Shown: positions 47,571 through 60,493, counted from the first letter of the stretch. The stretch is 64,000 nucleotides of DNA from Nageia nagi (GCA_050084985.1 JBITNC010000001.1:210800001-210864000), one strand, 5' to 3'. Notes: generated by a model from the sequence alone, not told the origin. A program made the numbers and translations.

Positions 47571-50110
47571 ATGGTTAATACTCAATCTCAAATGCCTCAT
47601 CAAGAGTAAGAACTGAATAATGAAAACTATTTAGAAGAATGAAGAAATCATATGTCTAGTAGGAATACATCAAGAAGAGAAACTCCTTAAGTAAAAAATA
47701 AAACCTATTCAAATATTATTAATGATGACTTGGATATATTTAGACAACATTTAACACAACTAAGAATCCCTCATTCTTCTCATGCCCATAGCCTTCCTCT
47801 AAATATAGATTATTTAGCAAAAGATACACAACCAATGGATGATGTAGAAGATATTATATTAAGAAATATACCCCCTTCACAAACCCATTTAGTTAATATC
47901 ATACTCCAAAGATACCCTTTTATACCTAATTATGATCATATCACATGATATCTACTAGATGGATGTTTAGTTCAATCATATCTAAGAAAAAATGATTATA
48001 CTCCTTCCACTATTTCTATGCAAATGGAAGAATTTGATGATTGAATATCCAAACACATAGCTACACCTATACTAGAATCCAAAGGTCACTCTAGATTCTA
48101 TAATCATTCTTGTTACATTTCAAAATTAAATACACCAACTCCTTTTTTAAGCCATAGAACCCCTAGATAAGGATGTGAAGTGAGAAACAACTTTGATCTA
48201 GCAAAGTTTAAATTACAAGGAGTATCTCCCTATGTGCATAGAAAAGATAATACACATAAAAATAATATACAACACCAACCATAACAACAAATGGTTTTGT
48301 ATAATATAGGTGTACAACAACAAGTTAAACCTATAGGATTTGTTCAACAACCATAATTGCAAACATAACTTGTAATTAATGTACATCAAAATAAGTTACC
48401 AATAAGATAACCCAATAAGCAAAATATTCAAATCAAATTTGCACCTAATAAAATTATGGGGAAGGATAAAAAATAGTAACCTAGAGTGTGATTTCTATTT
48501 CTCGAAGGTCATGGAGTGTATAAATATCAAAACCCTTAGCTGGCTAAAAGAAAGAAAGCTTCACTTAAAAAGTGATAAGATGAGCTTTTAAGGTATCATG
48601 TACCTTCACTTAGAAATAAGGATCAATCACATTATCTTCATACACCACTACAATAATAAATGCAATAATAACTACCTTCATCACCTTCTCCATTGTATGA
48701 TGGAGTTTATTATGATGGCCAAATACCTTTTGAACAAATATATGAATCATTCCCAAGGTATGAAGGAAAAGTGGATCATAGAAATGATGAATATCCCATG
48801 CATCAAAATTAACTTGAAAAAGAGGATGTCTTCACAAAATATTGATGGAAATTGAAAAAGAGTTACATTTGATAAGTAAACAAAAAGTTTCATATGAAAC
48901 AATTTGCAATGCATCAATTCATCCAAATGTTCATAGAAACGAAATTCCTTTCAAATTTGAAATTCCAAAAATTAAGTCATTCAAAGGAAAGGAAGATCCT
49001 AAATAACATATTAGATGATTTAAGTATTCAATTCATGTTATTGCTAGTGATGATGCATTAATTTTGTGTATCTTTCCCATAACACTTGCTATATAAACAA
49101 TGTTTGGTACAATAACTTAATGATGTATAGTATTCATTCATATGCATAGTTGACAAATTTATTCATACAAAATTTTAGGATAAATATAAAAGATAAAACC
49201 TCCATTACTAATCTTTTAAGATTACAATAATTGCAATATGAATTGGTTATTGATTTCATATCAAAATGGATGATAATACTGATAAGCATGCCCTACACTC
49301 TACCTCAAGAAGAATTCATAAAAATATTTAGTCAAAGTAATTTAAGGCCCATCACTACTACCTTATTAATCCAACAACATAAGACCTTCAAATAAGCCAT
49401 CTCTCAAGTTTTCATAATTGACGAGGTTGAAATCTAATATGGTGATATAAAGGTAAGAAAAAACAACCTTATGTTAAAAATAAAAATCAAATGGAACAAG
49501 TAAACTATCATCAACCAACAAAGTTTCTATCACCAAATAAGTAGAACTAAATCCTCCATAAGTTGAGAAAAATTATTTTAGACCACCAACAAATTTCACA
49601 CCTTTTTTAGAATCTATTTATGATATTCTAAAGAAACTCTATGATCATCAAGTAATTGCATTACTAGAAATAAGACCTAAACATCTTGATACTAAAAATA
49701 GTAGGTGGTATAATGAGAATGAATATTTTCATTTCCATAATCAAAAGGATCATGATACAAATAAGTGTAATACTTTACAACATAAACTTCAAAATCTGAT
49801 TGACGAAGGAAATTTGGAAGTTGATAATCACCTAGCTATTCCTAATCAAAATTTAGGAATTTATCAAAATCCTCTTCCTCAACATCATGATAATAATATG
49901 TTATTGTATCCCCCTAAGACTCAAGTAAAACATAATTGGATTTATGATAATTCAACATTTTTAGGGATGGTAAACATTACTACAAGAGCTAAAAGGGTAT
50001 AAGGAAGGTAAAATAATATTCTAGATAATCAATTATATGAGGTTGTTGTGCAATCCAATATACCTAGACCTCAACCCCTTAAGTTTTCAATAAAAGGAGC
50101 CATACATCAA
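47571..50110 (+). pseudogene. Element D gag
   Basis: Starts at ATG 47571 (MVNTQSQMPHQE); the same start in B is ATA. The open piece 47730-47948 reads LRIPHSSHAHSLPL and DYLAKDTQPMDD. The capsid region follows near 48895-49240, with CNASIHPNVHRNEIPFKFEI-like text then FIQNFRINIKDKTS. The knuckle near 49725-49770 is FHFHNQKDHDTNKC, whose first cysteine has become F. Then come LIDEGNLEVDN and NQNLGIYQNPLPQH, identical in style to B. About a dozen stops. Confidence 0.8.
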
Positions 50111-50650
50111 TAATTGAAGAATTCATAAGTGAAAATATCTTTATTCAAGCTATTACAAAAATTCAAGAATCATAGAGTTGCAATGAACCAATTATTATAG
50201 ATAATTGAATTGGACATAAATGATCTTGAAAGCTTTATGTATTTTGTAGGAAATATTAAAATAATTCAAAAACCTACTATTATGTTCTATAATCATGAAT
50301 TTAAATAATCAAATGAAATGCGTGGTCAAGATCCTCCCTTGCCTATCATAGATAAAGTGGATGGAAAGGCTACTAAAAGAATATTAATTGATGAAGGTTC
50401 AAAGATAAACATTATTTCAACAACTATGTATAAGAATTTAAATATTTCATTCTCCCATATTTACACACTAACACTACAATTAAAATCATTTAATGATGAT
50501 TTATGTTCAAAAATAGGATCTATCTCATTGCCTATTACTGTAGGGTCTAAAACAGTATAAATAGTACTACAAGTAATCAAAGGAGAAATAATTCAATATA
50601 ATATTCTTTTAGGGAGACCTTGGATTAGCTATATGTAGTGTATCCCATTA
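50111..50650 (+). pseudogene. Element D aspartic protease
   Basis: Open piece 50318-50560 reads RGQDPPLPIIDKVDGKATKR. The active-site motif ILIDEGSKINIIS is at about 50381-50420, with D-E-G-S at 50390-50401 as in C. Then come NISFSHIYTLTLQLKSFNDD and, after a stop, YNILLGRPWI near 50597. Gag lies upstream and RT downstream; one stop separates the two halves. Confidence 0.8.
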
Positions 50651-52000
50651 ACATATAATAATTGTTATAAGTATATTTAAAAAGGTGTAGTGAATTATGT
50701 ACTTGGATATAAAAATCCATATTTGTATTGTAACAATATGCATCTATCAAAAGAAGTGGCTTTACCATCCACTCATTATTTTACAATACCTGTATCATCA
50801 AAAAAACCATTGATTGTAGGAGTGGATAAAAATCATCATTCTTTGAATTCCTTGAAAAAATAATATGTTATCAATCAATAATTACCCAACACTTAGAAGA
50901 TAAGTAATGATTCACCAAAAAAAATAGAATCAACACCTCAAGAAAGAAGTACATGGGAAGAAAGAGCACAAAGGTTGGATGAGTTAAGTAAAGCTTCTTC
51001 ATAAAAAATCCATTCTCCCATGGATACATCAATAAAAAATGATGATTTTATAGAAAAATATAATTCATAAAACATATATCATGTAACCATAAAACTGATA
51101 GATTATGGTATAGGAGAATTTAGAATTGATGATGTTAATTTCAGTATTCCTTCCGCTCAAGAAATGGGAAGACCAAAAGAATATCCCAATGGAGTGGGGT
51201 AATTAATTCCATTAGGAAAATTTCCTAATAAAACACTATTTTTTATAAAGGTAATATATAACCACCTATACTTTTTTTAGCCCAACCCCATGAGGGTGTT
51301 TTATGTAACTTATTAGAATATTTATCACCTTATGTGAGATTGTTTATCCAAAGGTATTTCAATAGATGCCAATGGAAATGACAAGGTTTAGGATGATATG
51401 AAAAAGGACTTGGATATACAATTGATATCTATTACCAATTACCCACTAATAAAATAGGATGGGGATACATAAGTGAGAATCATAGGGAATCTAGTTGCAA
51501 AATAGTTGAACTAGAACCAAAAATATTGAAATATGAAAGGTCATTTGGAAAATCTAAAGGGATAATAAATCAAGATATTATGGAACATGAAACATAATCT
51601 TGAGAAAGGTTGTTTCCTAATGATGTATAAAATAATATGGTAGAAATCATAGAAATATCTGATGAAGTCTTGGAGAAAATATATTTTGACTAGTCTGAAA
51701 GTGATGAGTTCGAATCATCAAGTCTAGTAAGTTCAAGTAGTTCTTCATCATACTTCTTAGTAGATGAAGGCATTGCATACTTCACATTAATTTCAAAACA
51801 ACCTATAATACTAGACTTCAAATATATAGGTATTATATTACAAACCTTATACTTCACCATAAACACCACCTTAGAAGACCAACATTTATGTGAAGATAAA
51901 GAATACAACATAAATGTCAAAAATTAGATTCCAATACCAAATCAGTTGGAGGAAGGGTCTCACATGTTATTTGAAGAAACTATTGAGGTCAATTTAAGTG
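50651..52000 (+). pseudogene. Element D protease-RT linker with G-patch-like motif
   Basis: Decayed coding region. At 51373-51420 it reads W-K-stop-Q-GLG-stop-YEKGLGY; the TGA at 51394-51396 is at the same codon as in B (26422). EERAQRLDEL-like text near 50960 and a serine run near 51730 also match B. Function unknown apart from the G-patch similarity. Confidence 0.55.
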
Positions 52001-52880
52001 TTGATCCTAATAATCCTAAGATTATTCAATTAGAAAAATCACTAACTAAAAATGAGATATGAGAATTCGTATCTATACTCAAAGAAAAACAAAAGATATT
52101 TGTGTGGTCATACACTGATATGCTAGAACTAGAACCTAACATGGTGGTACATAACTTAGGCATTAAAGAAGATGCTAAAAATTTTAAACATAAATTATAA
52201 AAAATGCATGCAATAATAGCAATTATAGTGAAAGAAGAGTTACAAAAACTTTTATAAGCCAAGTTCATTCATCCCATTTATTATTCTAATAGGATTTCTA
52301 GCATGGTGCTAGTTAAAAAGTCCAATGGAAAGATTCACATATATACAAAATTTAGAGATCTAAATAAAGCTTTACCTAAGGATAAATTTATACTACCAAA
52401 CATAGATAGTTTGGTTAATTCTACTACTATACATGAAATGCTATCTCTTATGGATGGATTTCTAGGATATAACTAGATAAAAGTAGCATCAAAAGATCAA
52501 TATAAGACAATGTTCATGGGATCTTAGCAAAATTTTTGTTATAAGGTAATGCCCTTTGGATTAAAAAATATAGGAACTACTTATCAAAGGGAAATGATGT
52601 ATATTTTCCATGAGTACATGCATGATATCATGGAATATTATGTAGATGATGTATTAGCCAAATCTAAAATTTGATAGGACCATCCAAAGATACTCATCAA
52701 AATATTTGATAGATTATTATAGCATAGTATTTGATTAAAGCCCAAGAACTATGCTTTTGGAGTCACCTTAGGAAAATTATTAGATTTTATTATCTCTATA
52801 TGAGGAATTGAAGTAGATCCTAATAAATAAAAGCAATAGTGAATATGCCCCCTTTCAAATATAAAATAATTACAAAGTTT
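52001..52880 (+). pseudogene. Element D reverse transcriptase
   Basis: SILKEKQKIFVWSYTDMLEL (about 52070-52130), then FRDLNKALPKDKFILPNIDS (about 52350-52410) and LSLMDGFLGYN followed by a stop. VMPFGLKNIGTTYQREMMY leads to YVDD at 52639-52650, so the catalytic box is intact here, unlike in B. Thumb text GIEVDPNK near 52805. Stops, including a stop in place of Q after LGYN, make it inactive. Confidence 0.85.
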
Positions 52881-53990
52881 ATAATGTAAGCAAGTTGTAA
52901 GACATTTTATCTCTCAGTTATCAGATAAGTGTAAACCATTTGATATATTATTAAAAAAGGTAATTATATTCCATTGGAGCTATGAACAATAATAAGTATT
53001 TGATGAAATAAAATGGTATCTTTTATCACTTCTAGTTTTAGTTCCACCAAAGGAATGGAAACCATTCCTATTATATACATCTGCTACAAATCGATATTGG
53101 GAACTATGCTTATTAAAAAAATGAAAACAATAAGGAGTAAGTTATATATTACCTTATTCAATCCCTATTTGGTTATAAAGTCAAATATGTATACTTAGAA
53201 AAATTATGCTTAGCTATGGTTTTCACAACTATGAAATTGAGACATTATATGTTAAATCATAGCATATACATAATTGCTAAATAAGATCCTTTGAAATACA
53301 TGATGAACAAAACCTACCAAAATGCTAGAACATCCAAATGGATTATTCATCCAACTAAATTTGATTTATAATTCATAAGTTAAAAATCCATCTCAGGTCA
53401 AGTTATAGTTGATTATCTCTTAGAAGCACCATTATCCAATGATAAACCACTAATCATTGAACTACTATATGAACATGTTTTTCAATTAGATGAGATGGAA
53501 GTTCCCATTAAACTTGAATAAGATTGGGATATGGTGGTATATTTTGATGAATCAATATGTGAAAAAAGCAAAGGTGCTAGTGTTGTATTTATCACACCTC
53601 AAGGGGTTCCTATACCTTATTCTTTCAAACTTAATTTTTCATGCATAAACAATAATGTTGAATATGAAGCTCTCTTATTAGCAATAAAAATATTTGAATT
53701 CATTAGAGATTCATTGTTGATCATAAACCAATTTAAAAGAATTTTTCAATGTAAAGAACTCTTTTTATAAAGGTACAAAAAATTAGTAGATAATTTGCTA
53801 CAATCATTTGAAAAATATGATTTAGAAGTAGCACCAAGGTTAACCAATAGATTTGTTGATGTTATGGATTCAATAAGATCTTTGATATGTAAAAACCCCC
53901 ATCAACAAACTATTCACATCCAGATCATCCAAATTACTCCATCCTCATTGGAAATCAATGGAGTAGAACATGTGTTGCATGATATTACAA
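52881..53990 (+). pseudogene. Element D RNase H and archaeal-type RNase H
   Basis: The first domain is poorly kept (about 53035-53290). The second is clear. The open pieces 53531-53770 and 53795-54115 begin VVYFDESICEKSKGASVVF, with the D of the archaeal-type fold kept and the G-S replaced by E-S. They continue YSFKLNFSCINNNVEYEALL and end LLQSFEKYDLEVAPRLTNRF. Two RNase H domains before integrase mark the Tat lineage. Confidence 0.75.
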
Positions 53991-55245
53991 TTGAAGATAA
54001 GAATATATGGCATATCCAACTAGTGAAATTCTTAAGATACAGAATCTTACCTATTAACTTAATAAAGTCAATTAGGAAAGCTTTTAAATTAAAATATTCT
54101 CATTTTTGTATGTAAGGGATGTCCTATATCATATAGTTTTTGATGGGATATTGCTTATATGCTTGACATGGGTGGATTTGCAAATTTTAATCTCATGTGC
54201 ACATGATGGAATATGCAAAGGACATTTTAGCAGTCTTGCAATAAAAAAATGACTAATATGTATAGGATATTATTGGCCCACTATGGAGTGTAAATGTATG
54301 GAATATGTTAAACAATTCATCAAATGCTAATAACATTCCAATTTATTTAATCAACCATCATAACCATTACAACCCATGTAATCATTATGGTCATTTTCAA
54401 GATGAGCATTGGATTTGATAGGCCAAATATATCCTATTTTTTAGGAGATCATAAATTTATAATAACAGGTGTAGAATACTTTACAAAATGGATTGAAGCT
54501 ATTCCTATGATCTTAACTAAGGACCCAAGATAGCAAAATTTATAGAACATCATATCATTTATCATTTTGAGATACCTACTTAAATTAATTTTAAAAATAA
54601 AGAAGCATTAGATTTATGCAAAGGATGTCACATTCTAATTAGTTTTTCAATACCATATTACCCCCAAGAAAATAGACAAGATGAGGCTATGAATAAAACC
54701 ATTCATAGTATCCTACTTAAAATATTTGATAATTCTCATAGAGATTGGCATGAGAGAATTCCACATGCTCTATGGGCTTATCACACTAGAATTTGAACTC
54801 CTACTGGGATAATCCTATTTTCTCTAGTATATGGGGTAGAAGTAGTATTACCCTTAAAAATAGAAATTCCATCTTTACGAATTGCTTGACAAGATTATTT
54901 CATAGATGAATCAGCTTGTTAAACAAGATTAGATCAATTGTTACTTCTATATTAGAAAAGAGTTAATGCATTAAAACACATGCATACAATCAAATTTGTA
55001 TTAAATGAGCTTTTGATAAAAGAGTTAAAATTTATGAATTTAATATAGGATACCTAGTACTAAAGGAAAACCAACAAACTTCATAAATGGAGAGATAGAT
55101 TCAAGAAAACTTTTCCCCTAACTAGTTAGGATCTTACATGGTTAGGAGAAAATTTGGATTAGAAGCGTATCACTTAGCTAACTTAGAAGGTAATGAAGAG
55201 CATGAACCAATAAATATCATGCATATTCATCCCTTTTATAGTTAG
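53991..55245 (+). pseudogene. Element D integrase
   Basis: Zinc-binding region HDGICKGHFSS (about 54204) and GYYWPTMECKCMEYVKQ (about 54268-54318). The core is broken by shifts: PYYPQENRQDEAMNKTI (about 54655) and DWHERIPHALWAY (about 54744), then TGA at 54794-54796 in the conserved CGA position. FSLVYGVEVVLPLKIEIPSL follows and the end is PFYS at about 55240. Catalytic D-D-E cannot be confirmed because of the breaks. Confidence 0.8.
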
Positions 55246-55534
55246 AGTAACTTTTTTTTTGTTTATATATATATATATATATATTGTAAATATTTAGATG
55301 AAAAAGAATAAAAGTATTATGATGAAATGATAAAGATAAATGGATTTAACATATGACAATCAAGAGAATTAAGAGTGTTCATGTTCCACTAGAAAGAAAA
55401 GGAGTAAGGCAAGTGTAGTAGCTAAATAATGTGATTAATGCAAATGGGGTTGATTAATTCAATATTGCTTTACTTTATAAATATTAACATATATATCAAA
55501 AATATGGCAATAACATGTAACAGAAATACAATAG
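55246..55534 (+). other. Element D tail up to element E, with (TA)n
   Basis: A T-run and a (TA)n microsatellite at about 55253-55284, then sequence that still resembles the B post-integrase start (compare 55430-55470 with 30450-30480). The equivalent of B's extra ORF should lie beyond E. Confidence 0.5.
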
Positions 55535-56056
55535 TGTTTACTTAGATTCTATATTCATTTCATTAATCATAAAATGCATAAAATATAGAGCATACATTCA
55601 TGAATAAGTATACCATTGGTGCCCTATAATTGGTACACCACTGATTCCATAAGATGAGCAAAATTACAAACATGAACAAGAATATAGCGATGAGCAAATT
55701 AGTGACTAATCAAATTATGAACATACATGCAAGCTTACAAAATAATAGATATGCAATGTAAGTAGATAAAATAAGTTGAAATCCTTCAAATTATCTTCAA
55801 TTGATAATCCTTATATTAGATTGAAATGATTATTAGCCCATGATTTTTCTCTCCCTTTATAGGTCATCAAAATATGCCTTTGTATATGATACAAGTTTAC
55901 ATGACCTTGATATTTTGATCCCTTGTACAATCCATAAGGGTCAAATACATGGCCTACACCTCTTTTATACATTTTTAATCCATTTATACATAGTATTCTA
56001 TTAAGGGATTAAAATGATTTGTTAAATACATAAAGGTTCATTTTGAGGCATCTACA
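55535..56056 (-). repeat. 3' LTR of element E (minus strand)
   Basis: On the minus strand it starts TGTAGATGCCTCAAAATG (right end 56056), directly after a polypurine tract. The left end is taken at 55535, where the minus strand reads TAAGTAAACA, like the GGGTAAACA end of B. TATA box TGTATAAAAGAG at about 55960-55971. The right end is firm and the left end is a best guess, because the second LTR copy is outside the window. Confidence 0.6.
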
Positions 56057-56071
56057 TTTGCCCCTCTTTGG
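56057..56071 (-). other. Polypurine tract of element E
   Basis: On the minus strand CCAAAGAGGGGCAAA directly precedes TGTAGATGCC, resembling the tracts of B and C. Confidence 0.75.
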
Positions 56072-57299
56072 ATGTGTGATTGAAGAAATAAAATTACATG
56101 TCCAAAGAAGAAGTCTATCTAAGATATAGAAGAAAATTTTTGATCTTTTTACTAATGTTATCTTTTGTTAAATTATGTTGAGGGTCTTTATGTTGCCCCC
56201 TTTTTGACTTAGGTGCTTCAAGAAAGACCCTTAAGTGGAGTATCCAAGGAAAAAATTATTGAATAAGTTGGATATAGGAATCCTATTTGGATGATGATTT
56301 AATGACTATGACAATCCATATCTAAGGTTGGAGATGGAATATATGATGTGCCTCATTTATACTATCTCAATCATGAATCTAGTCATTTCATCATGTTATA
56401 TACTCAATAAACATTTGCACTTACACCCATGCCTCAAAATAGAGAGGTTATGCTTTGAATTGGTGGAAATGATAATTAGATGTACATCGTTGGTGGCCCA
56501 ACAGACTATGAGCATGGTGTTGGTGCCCTAGTTTTGATTATGAGTTTCTCTTAATTTATTTTTTGATGTGTAATTGTAATGAAATATTAGTAATAAAATA
56601 ATGATGGATGCATATTAAGTTGTTTTATACATTGAAGATGATCCAATGTCAACATATTACTCATGGCTTTATCATTGATTTATCTTTTAAGTTAATGAAC
56701 TTTCACTAGTCATATCAATGGCCAATGCTTTAGATGGGTTCAAAGAAAAAACCATATGGATACATAGCAAAATTTATCATCCATTGGAGATGATCCAATG
56801 TCAACAAATTTCTCATGGTTGTATCACTAGTTTATGTTTTAAGTGAGTGAACTCTCACTAGCCTAATCATTGGCCATCAATGATCATATATTTGTATGTC
56901 CATGATACAAAGACAATATGCTTTAGATGGGTTCAAATCAAAAAATCATGTGGATACATAGTAAAATGTATCATCTATTAGAGATGATCTAATGTCAACA
57001 AATTTCTCATTATTACATCATCATTTTACTTTTAAGTGAGTGAAATCTCATTAGCTGTATTGTTGGCCATCATGATCATGTGTTTGTATATCCATGATCT
57101 AAAGACATTAGATTGTCAATTTTTTTTTTGCACATTGTTAGCATCATGTTGATAGTCATGCATGCCATTGGAACTGTGTTTTGCATGGATATGTACATAA
57201 AATAAAAGAAAATCATTCTTCTACATTTGATATGAATTATTTTATAGGGGCATAGAGCTATTCTTTCCAAGCATAAAAATGCTTGATATGGATGTAATT
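56072..57299 (-). repeat. Element E 3' noncoding region with tandem repeats (56630-57115)
   Basis: GATGATCCAATGTCAACA-type units recur at about 56638, 56790 and 56985, giving periods near 152 and 195 bp (a 43-bp indel explains the difference). Each also carries TAGATGGGTTCAAA and TGTGGATACATAG. The stretch 56072-56630 shows no gene. Tandem repeats in the 3' noncoding region are known for several plant Ty3/gypsy elements. Confidence 0.65.
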
Positions 57300-58790
57300 G
57301 AAGGTTTTTGGTTCTACCTTGCCATCCAAAGTTGATAACCTATATGCTTCTAATCATGATACATCAACAACAACATATGTGCCCAACCAATTGAGTTCAA
57401 ATTTTCCTTTAGCCTCCTCATTACTACTATTTTGTTGATATTTTATTTTAATACTAGGTATCCTATTTTGAATATTTTATCTTTTATCTTCTTGCCAAAT
57501 GCTCTCTTAAGTTTGGCATGGTAGACCTTTTGATGCTCAATGACTCTAATTTGTTTTTCATCTAACATCTCTAGCTACTACAATCTTGCTTTTCTTACAC
57601 TTTCATCTAAAATATCACCTTATAAAGAGATCCTAAGCAAATGAATCTCTAACTCAAGTGGAAAAATGGCCTAATATCCATATACCAATGAAAAGGGAGT
57701 TTCCCATATGGCTATTCAAACACTATTTCTATAGGCCCATAATGCATATGGTAATTGCTCATGCCAATCTCTTTTGTACTTCTCCCATGTTTTGGTAATA
57801 ATACTCTTAAGTATCTTATTTGTTGCTTCAACTTGACCATTACCTTGAGGGTAGTAAATTGAAGAAAATGTTTGTGTGATGTGAAAATTTTTACAAAATA
57901 CTTGCATATCCTTGCCCTTGAGATTTAGACCATTATCCATGATCAACCTTTATGGCACCCTAAATCTAGTGATGATGTATTCTGTAAGGAATGCAATAAT
58001 ATTTTATTATATCATTAACTTCATGGGGATAACTTTTTCACACTTGGTAGTATATTCTGTAGCTATGATGACAAATTTATGTTCTCTAGAATGAGGCTTA
58101 ATCATGCTAATCAAATCTATGCCCCAATTAGTAAAGGGCCATGGAGAAATAATGGAATTGACTTCTTGAGTGGGCTATTTTTCTAAGTTTGCATGCTTTT
58201 AGCATGGCACATATACTTTCACATGAGTTTGAAAATCTTCTTCCATAGTGGGCCAATAGTACCCTATTCTCAAGATCTTTTTATAAAGAGATTTAGCATA
58301 AAAATGGCCACCACATAATCCATCATGAGCTTTCTCTAAAGCAGTAGCTATCTCATATTATGTTAAACATCTCAATAAAGCACCATCAAAAGATATTCTA
58401 TGTAAAATGTCACCAATGATAACATATTTCATAGCAATCCTTCTCAATCTTAGTCTATCATTCTTAGTATAACTAGAAGGAATACTTTGGTATTTTAAGT
58501 AGCTATAGTATCAAAATACTAGTATTGAAAAGCATCATAATTGGTAATAAGATAGGAAAAAATAGAATGAAGATGAGTTGTGTAATATGGAGAACTTAAC
58601 TTATAGATAGTGAGAATGGTCTCCTCATATTAAAGCTTGATTGGTACCAAAGGGGTTGCACTTGCCATAACATCTGCATATCTATTATTAGTCCTAGGAA
58701 TGGTATTTATAGAATATTTGTCAAGACTATCTAGCAACTCAATCACAACTACCTTATAAGGCCTTAGCTTCTCATCTTATGGGAAGGTGA
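57300..58790 (-). pseudogene. Element E archaeal RNase H end and integrase
   Basis: On the minus strand it begins with ELLDSLDKYSINTIPRTNN and RYADVMASA, the end of an archaeal-type RNase H (about 58745-58670). Integrase follows: ALEKAHDGLCGGHF and YYWPTMEEDF (zinc region, about 58340-58230). The open frame 57946-57716 carries IMDNGLNLKGKD, YYPQGNGQVEATNKILKSII (the catalytic E of GQVEAT is kept) and PYALWAYRNSV. A TGA at 57716-57718 again occupies the conserved CGA codon. This is the best preserved integrase core in the window. Confidence 0.85.
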
Positions 58791-60083
58791 TATCCTTATT
58801 TATTATTAATAATGATGGTAAATCCTCCATAGTAATATTAGTAATCTCAACTTCTTCTAAGACTGATCTTATAATACATCATGAAAATTAACCTCTAGGC
58901 CAAAGTAAGCATATTCATGACGCATATAAGAGTCATTTTTTATTAGACTTGTGTAATTCTAAATGTGCCCCTAAGTATTCAAGAAAATCATCATCAATGC
59001 TAAAATAATCAAAGGTAAGAGGTAAGCTATGATCAATCCATATATCTTTATCAATTTCATCAGATAATTCTATCACATTAGATGTTTTAACAAATTATAT
59101 GGGACCCCATTTTTGTTTGACCTATCCATCACTACCTAGACCTATATTAGTAAGCTATGTTTTCAAAAAAATAAAAATGTTAGACATACCTTTCTCATTT
59201 TTACCTAAACCCCCTCCCCTATACTTGAAATTGTTACCCATATAGTTTTGAACAAAAGTAGAAGGAAAGTTTTTACCTGATTGAGAAGATGCAAGTATAT
59301 CATCTTCAAAAGATTGGTTCATTATTTTAGATAGAATAGAGCTAGAAATATCACTATCATCATCATTAATATGATGTTGGCACCTTGTATGTAGAACAAC
59401 ATGATGCTAGCAGCCTAAAATAGCCAATATTCAAGGCTATCCCAAATCTTTAATAGATGTAAATAAGTCTGTATCATCTATTTTGTATGTGCCCATACTT
59501 GTATTTATGATTTGTACTTATTTATCTATATTTTCCTCTAATGTGAGATCATCTAAGGTTTCTATTTCAAAAAGTGGTGGAACCAAGGCCATATCCTCAA
59601 ACTCCTCAATAGCATTGCATAATGCATAGAGCTTATGATTAGCTAAAATTATATGTACTTCTCCTTGAAATTTAAATTTTAACCTACCATTTAATGTACA
59701 AGTAATAACTTCTATATCATGGATCCAAGGTCTTCCTAAAAGCATGTTATAATACAACTTAGAATCAACTACTTGAAACTTGGCTAGAATAGTTCTAACT
59801 CCTATGGTATTCATGATGGTATCTATGCCTAATAGTTTCTTAGAAGAACTATCATAGGCTCTAATTTTGAAAGTAGATTCTTCTAATTGGGGAATGGTTA
59901 TGAATTTTTCATCTCATTGAGTCAAAAAAATGATTAGAACATACATTTATAGTTGAACCATTATCTACCATGGTCCTTTTGACTTCCCATTCATCTACCA
60001 TAGGGGTGATATATAAAGTTGTACACTCATCTAGTAGTTCTTAATTGAGTATTTCAGACTTATGAAAGGAGATAGTGTCACTA
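58791..60083 (-). pseudogene. Element E protease and linker
   Basis: On the minus strand the protease reads MVDEWEVKRTMVDNGSTINV, with active-site D-N-G-S at 59956-59967. After a shift it continues in the open frame 59814-59518: GVRTILAKFQVVDSKLYYNM then LLGRPWIHDIEV. The linker follows to about 58860, including FRYRGGGLGKNEKGM-like text near 59220, probably the G-patch-like cluster. It then meets the RNase H tail directly, so RT is deleted. Upstream gag lies beyond element F. Confidence 0.75.
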
Positions 60084-60084
60084 T

Positions 60085-60089
60085 ACCTA
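60085..60089. repeat. Presumed target-site duplication of element F (ACCTA)
   Basis: ACCTA directly precedes the TG of the F LTR. The partner copy would lie beyond the window, so it cannot be checked. Confidence 0.4.
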
Positions 60090-60493
60090 TGTTATAATGC
60101 TACAAATATGAAAAGAAAAATATTGTATAAATGAAATGAATATTGATTCAAAATAGGAAAATGATAACTATCTAGTAGAAATAACAAAGCATGCACTGAT
60201 AAATAGAACATGAAATAGCAATAATAAGCAGATAAAGATAGGATTTTATTGAATAATAATAGAATCTACTTTGAGAGGGCTACCTTCTTACAACTTCAAA
60301 AGTGAAAAATAATGTTCAAGATCCATTTTTCCACACACTTCTATCTATTTATAATAAACTAACCCTAACCCTAATAGTAATGAAAAATCAGGCCCTACCC
60401 TTACAATCACAATATTATGGTTTATAATATAGAAAAATAATTTAATAAAATACTAATACTAACACTAAAATGTTAGGATGTGGTATCCTAACA
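60090..60493 (-). repeat. 3' LTR of element F
   Basis: 404 bp, TGTTA at the left and TAACA at the right end (a 5-bp terminal inverted repeat), directly followed on the right by the polypurine tract. The element's 5' end of the LTR has a perfect 9-nt hairpin, TGTTAGGAT / ATCCTAACA at 60471-60479 and 60485-60493. An AATAAA-type signal lies on the minus strand near 60245-60252. Confidence 0.75.

Larger units (their letters stand above)
40164..55534 (+). mobile_element. Element D: Tat-like LTR retrotransposon, split by G and truncated by E
   Basis: Starts TGTAGACACCTAAAAACAAC inside the integrase of A, with GTATA as the presumed left target duplication (40159-40163). It has an LTR, primer site, leader (split by insertion G), gag, protease, linker, RT, two RNase H domains and integrase. 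It then runs to about 55534, where the minus-strand LTR of element E begins. Its own 3' region and 3' LTR should lie right of E and F, beyond the window. It is closely related to B by gene order and by near-identical leader blocks. Confidence 0.85.
55535..60089 (-). mobile_element. Element E: minus-strand Tat-like element, 5' part outside the window
   Basis: Reading right to left: protease (about 60080-59518), linker, C-terminal archaeal RNase H, integrase, 3' noncoding region with tandem repeats, polypurine tract, LTR. RT, the first RNase H and most of the second are missing, so it carries an internal deletion. It is inserted in element D and is itself interrupted by element F at 60090. Confidence 0.75.

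Noticed and set aside
55253-55284. T-run and (TA)n as a regulatory site
   Set aside because: Simple microsatellite in the tail of D with no supporting signal.
60358-60376. Telomere-like CTAACCCTAACCC
   Set aside because: Only about two units, inside the F LTR; not an array.
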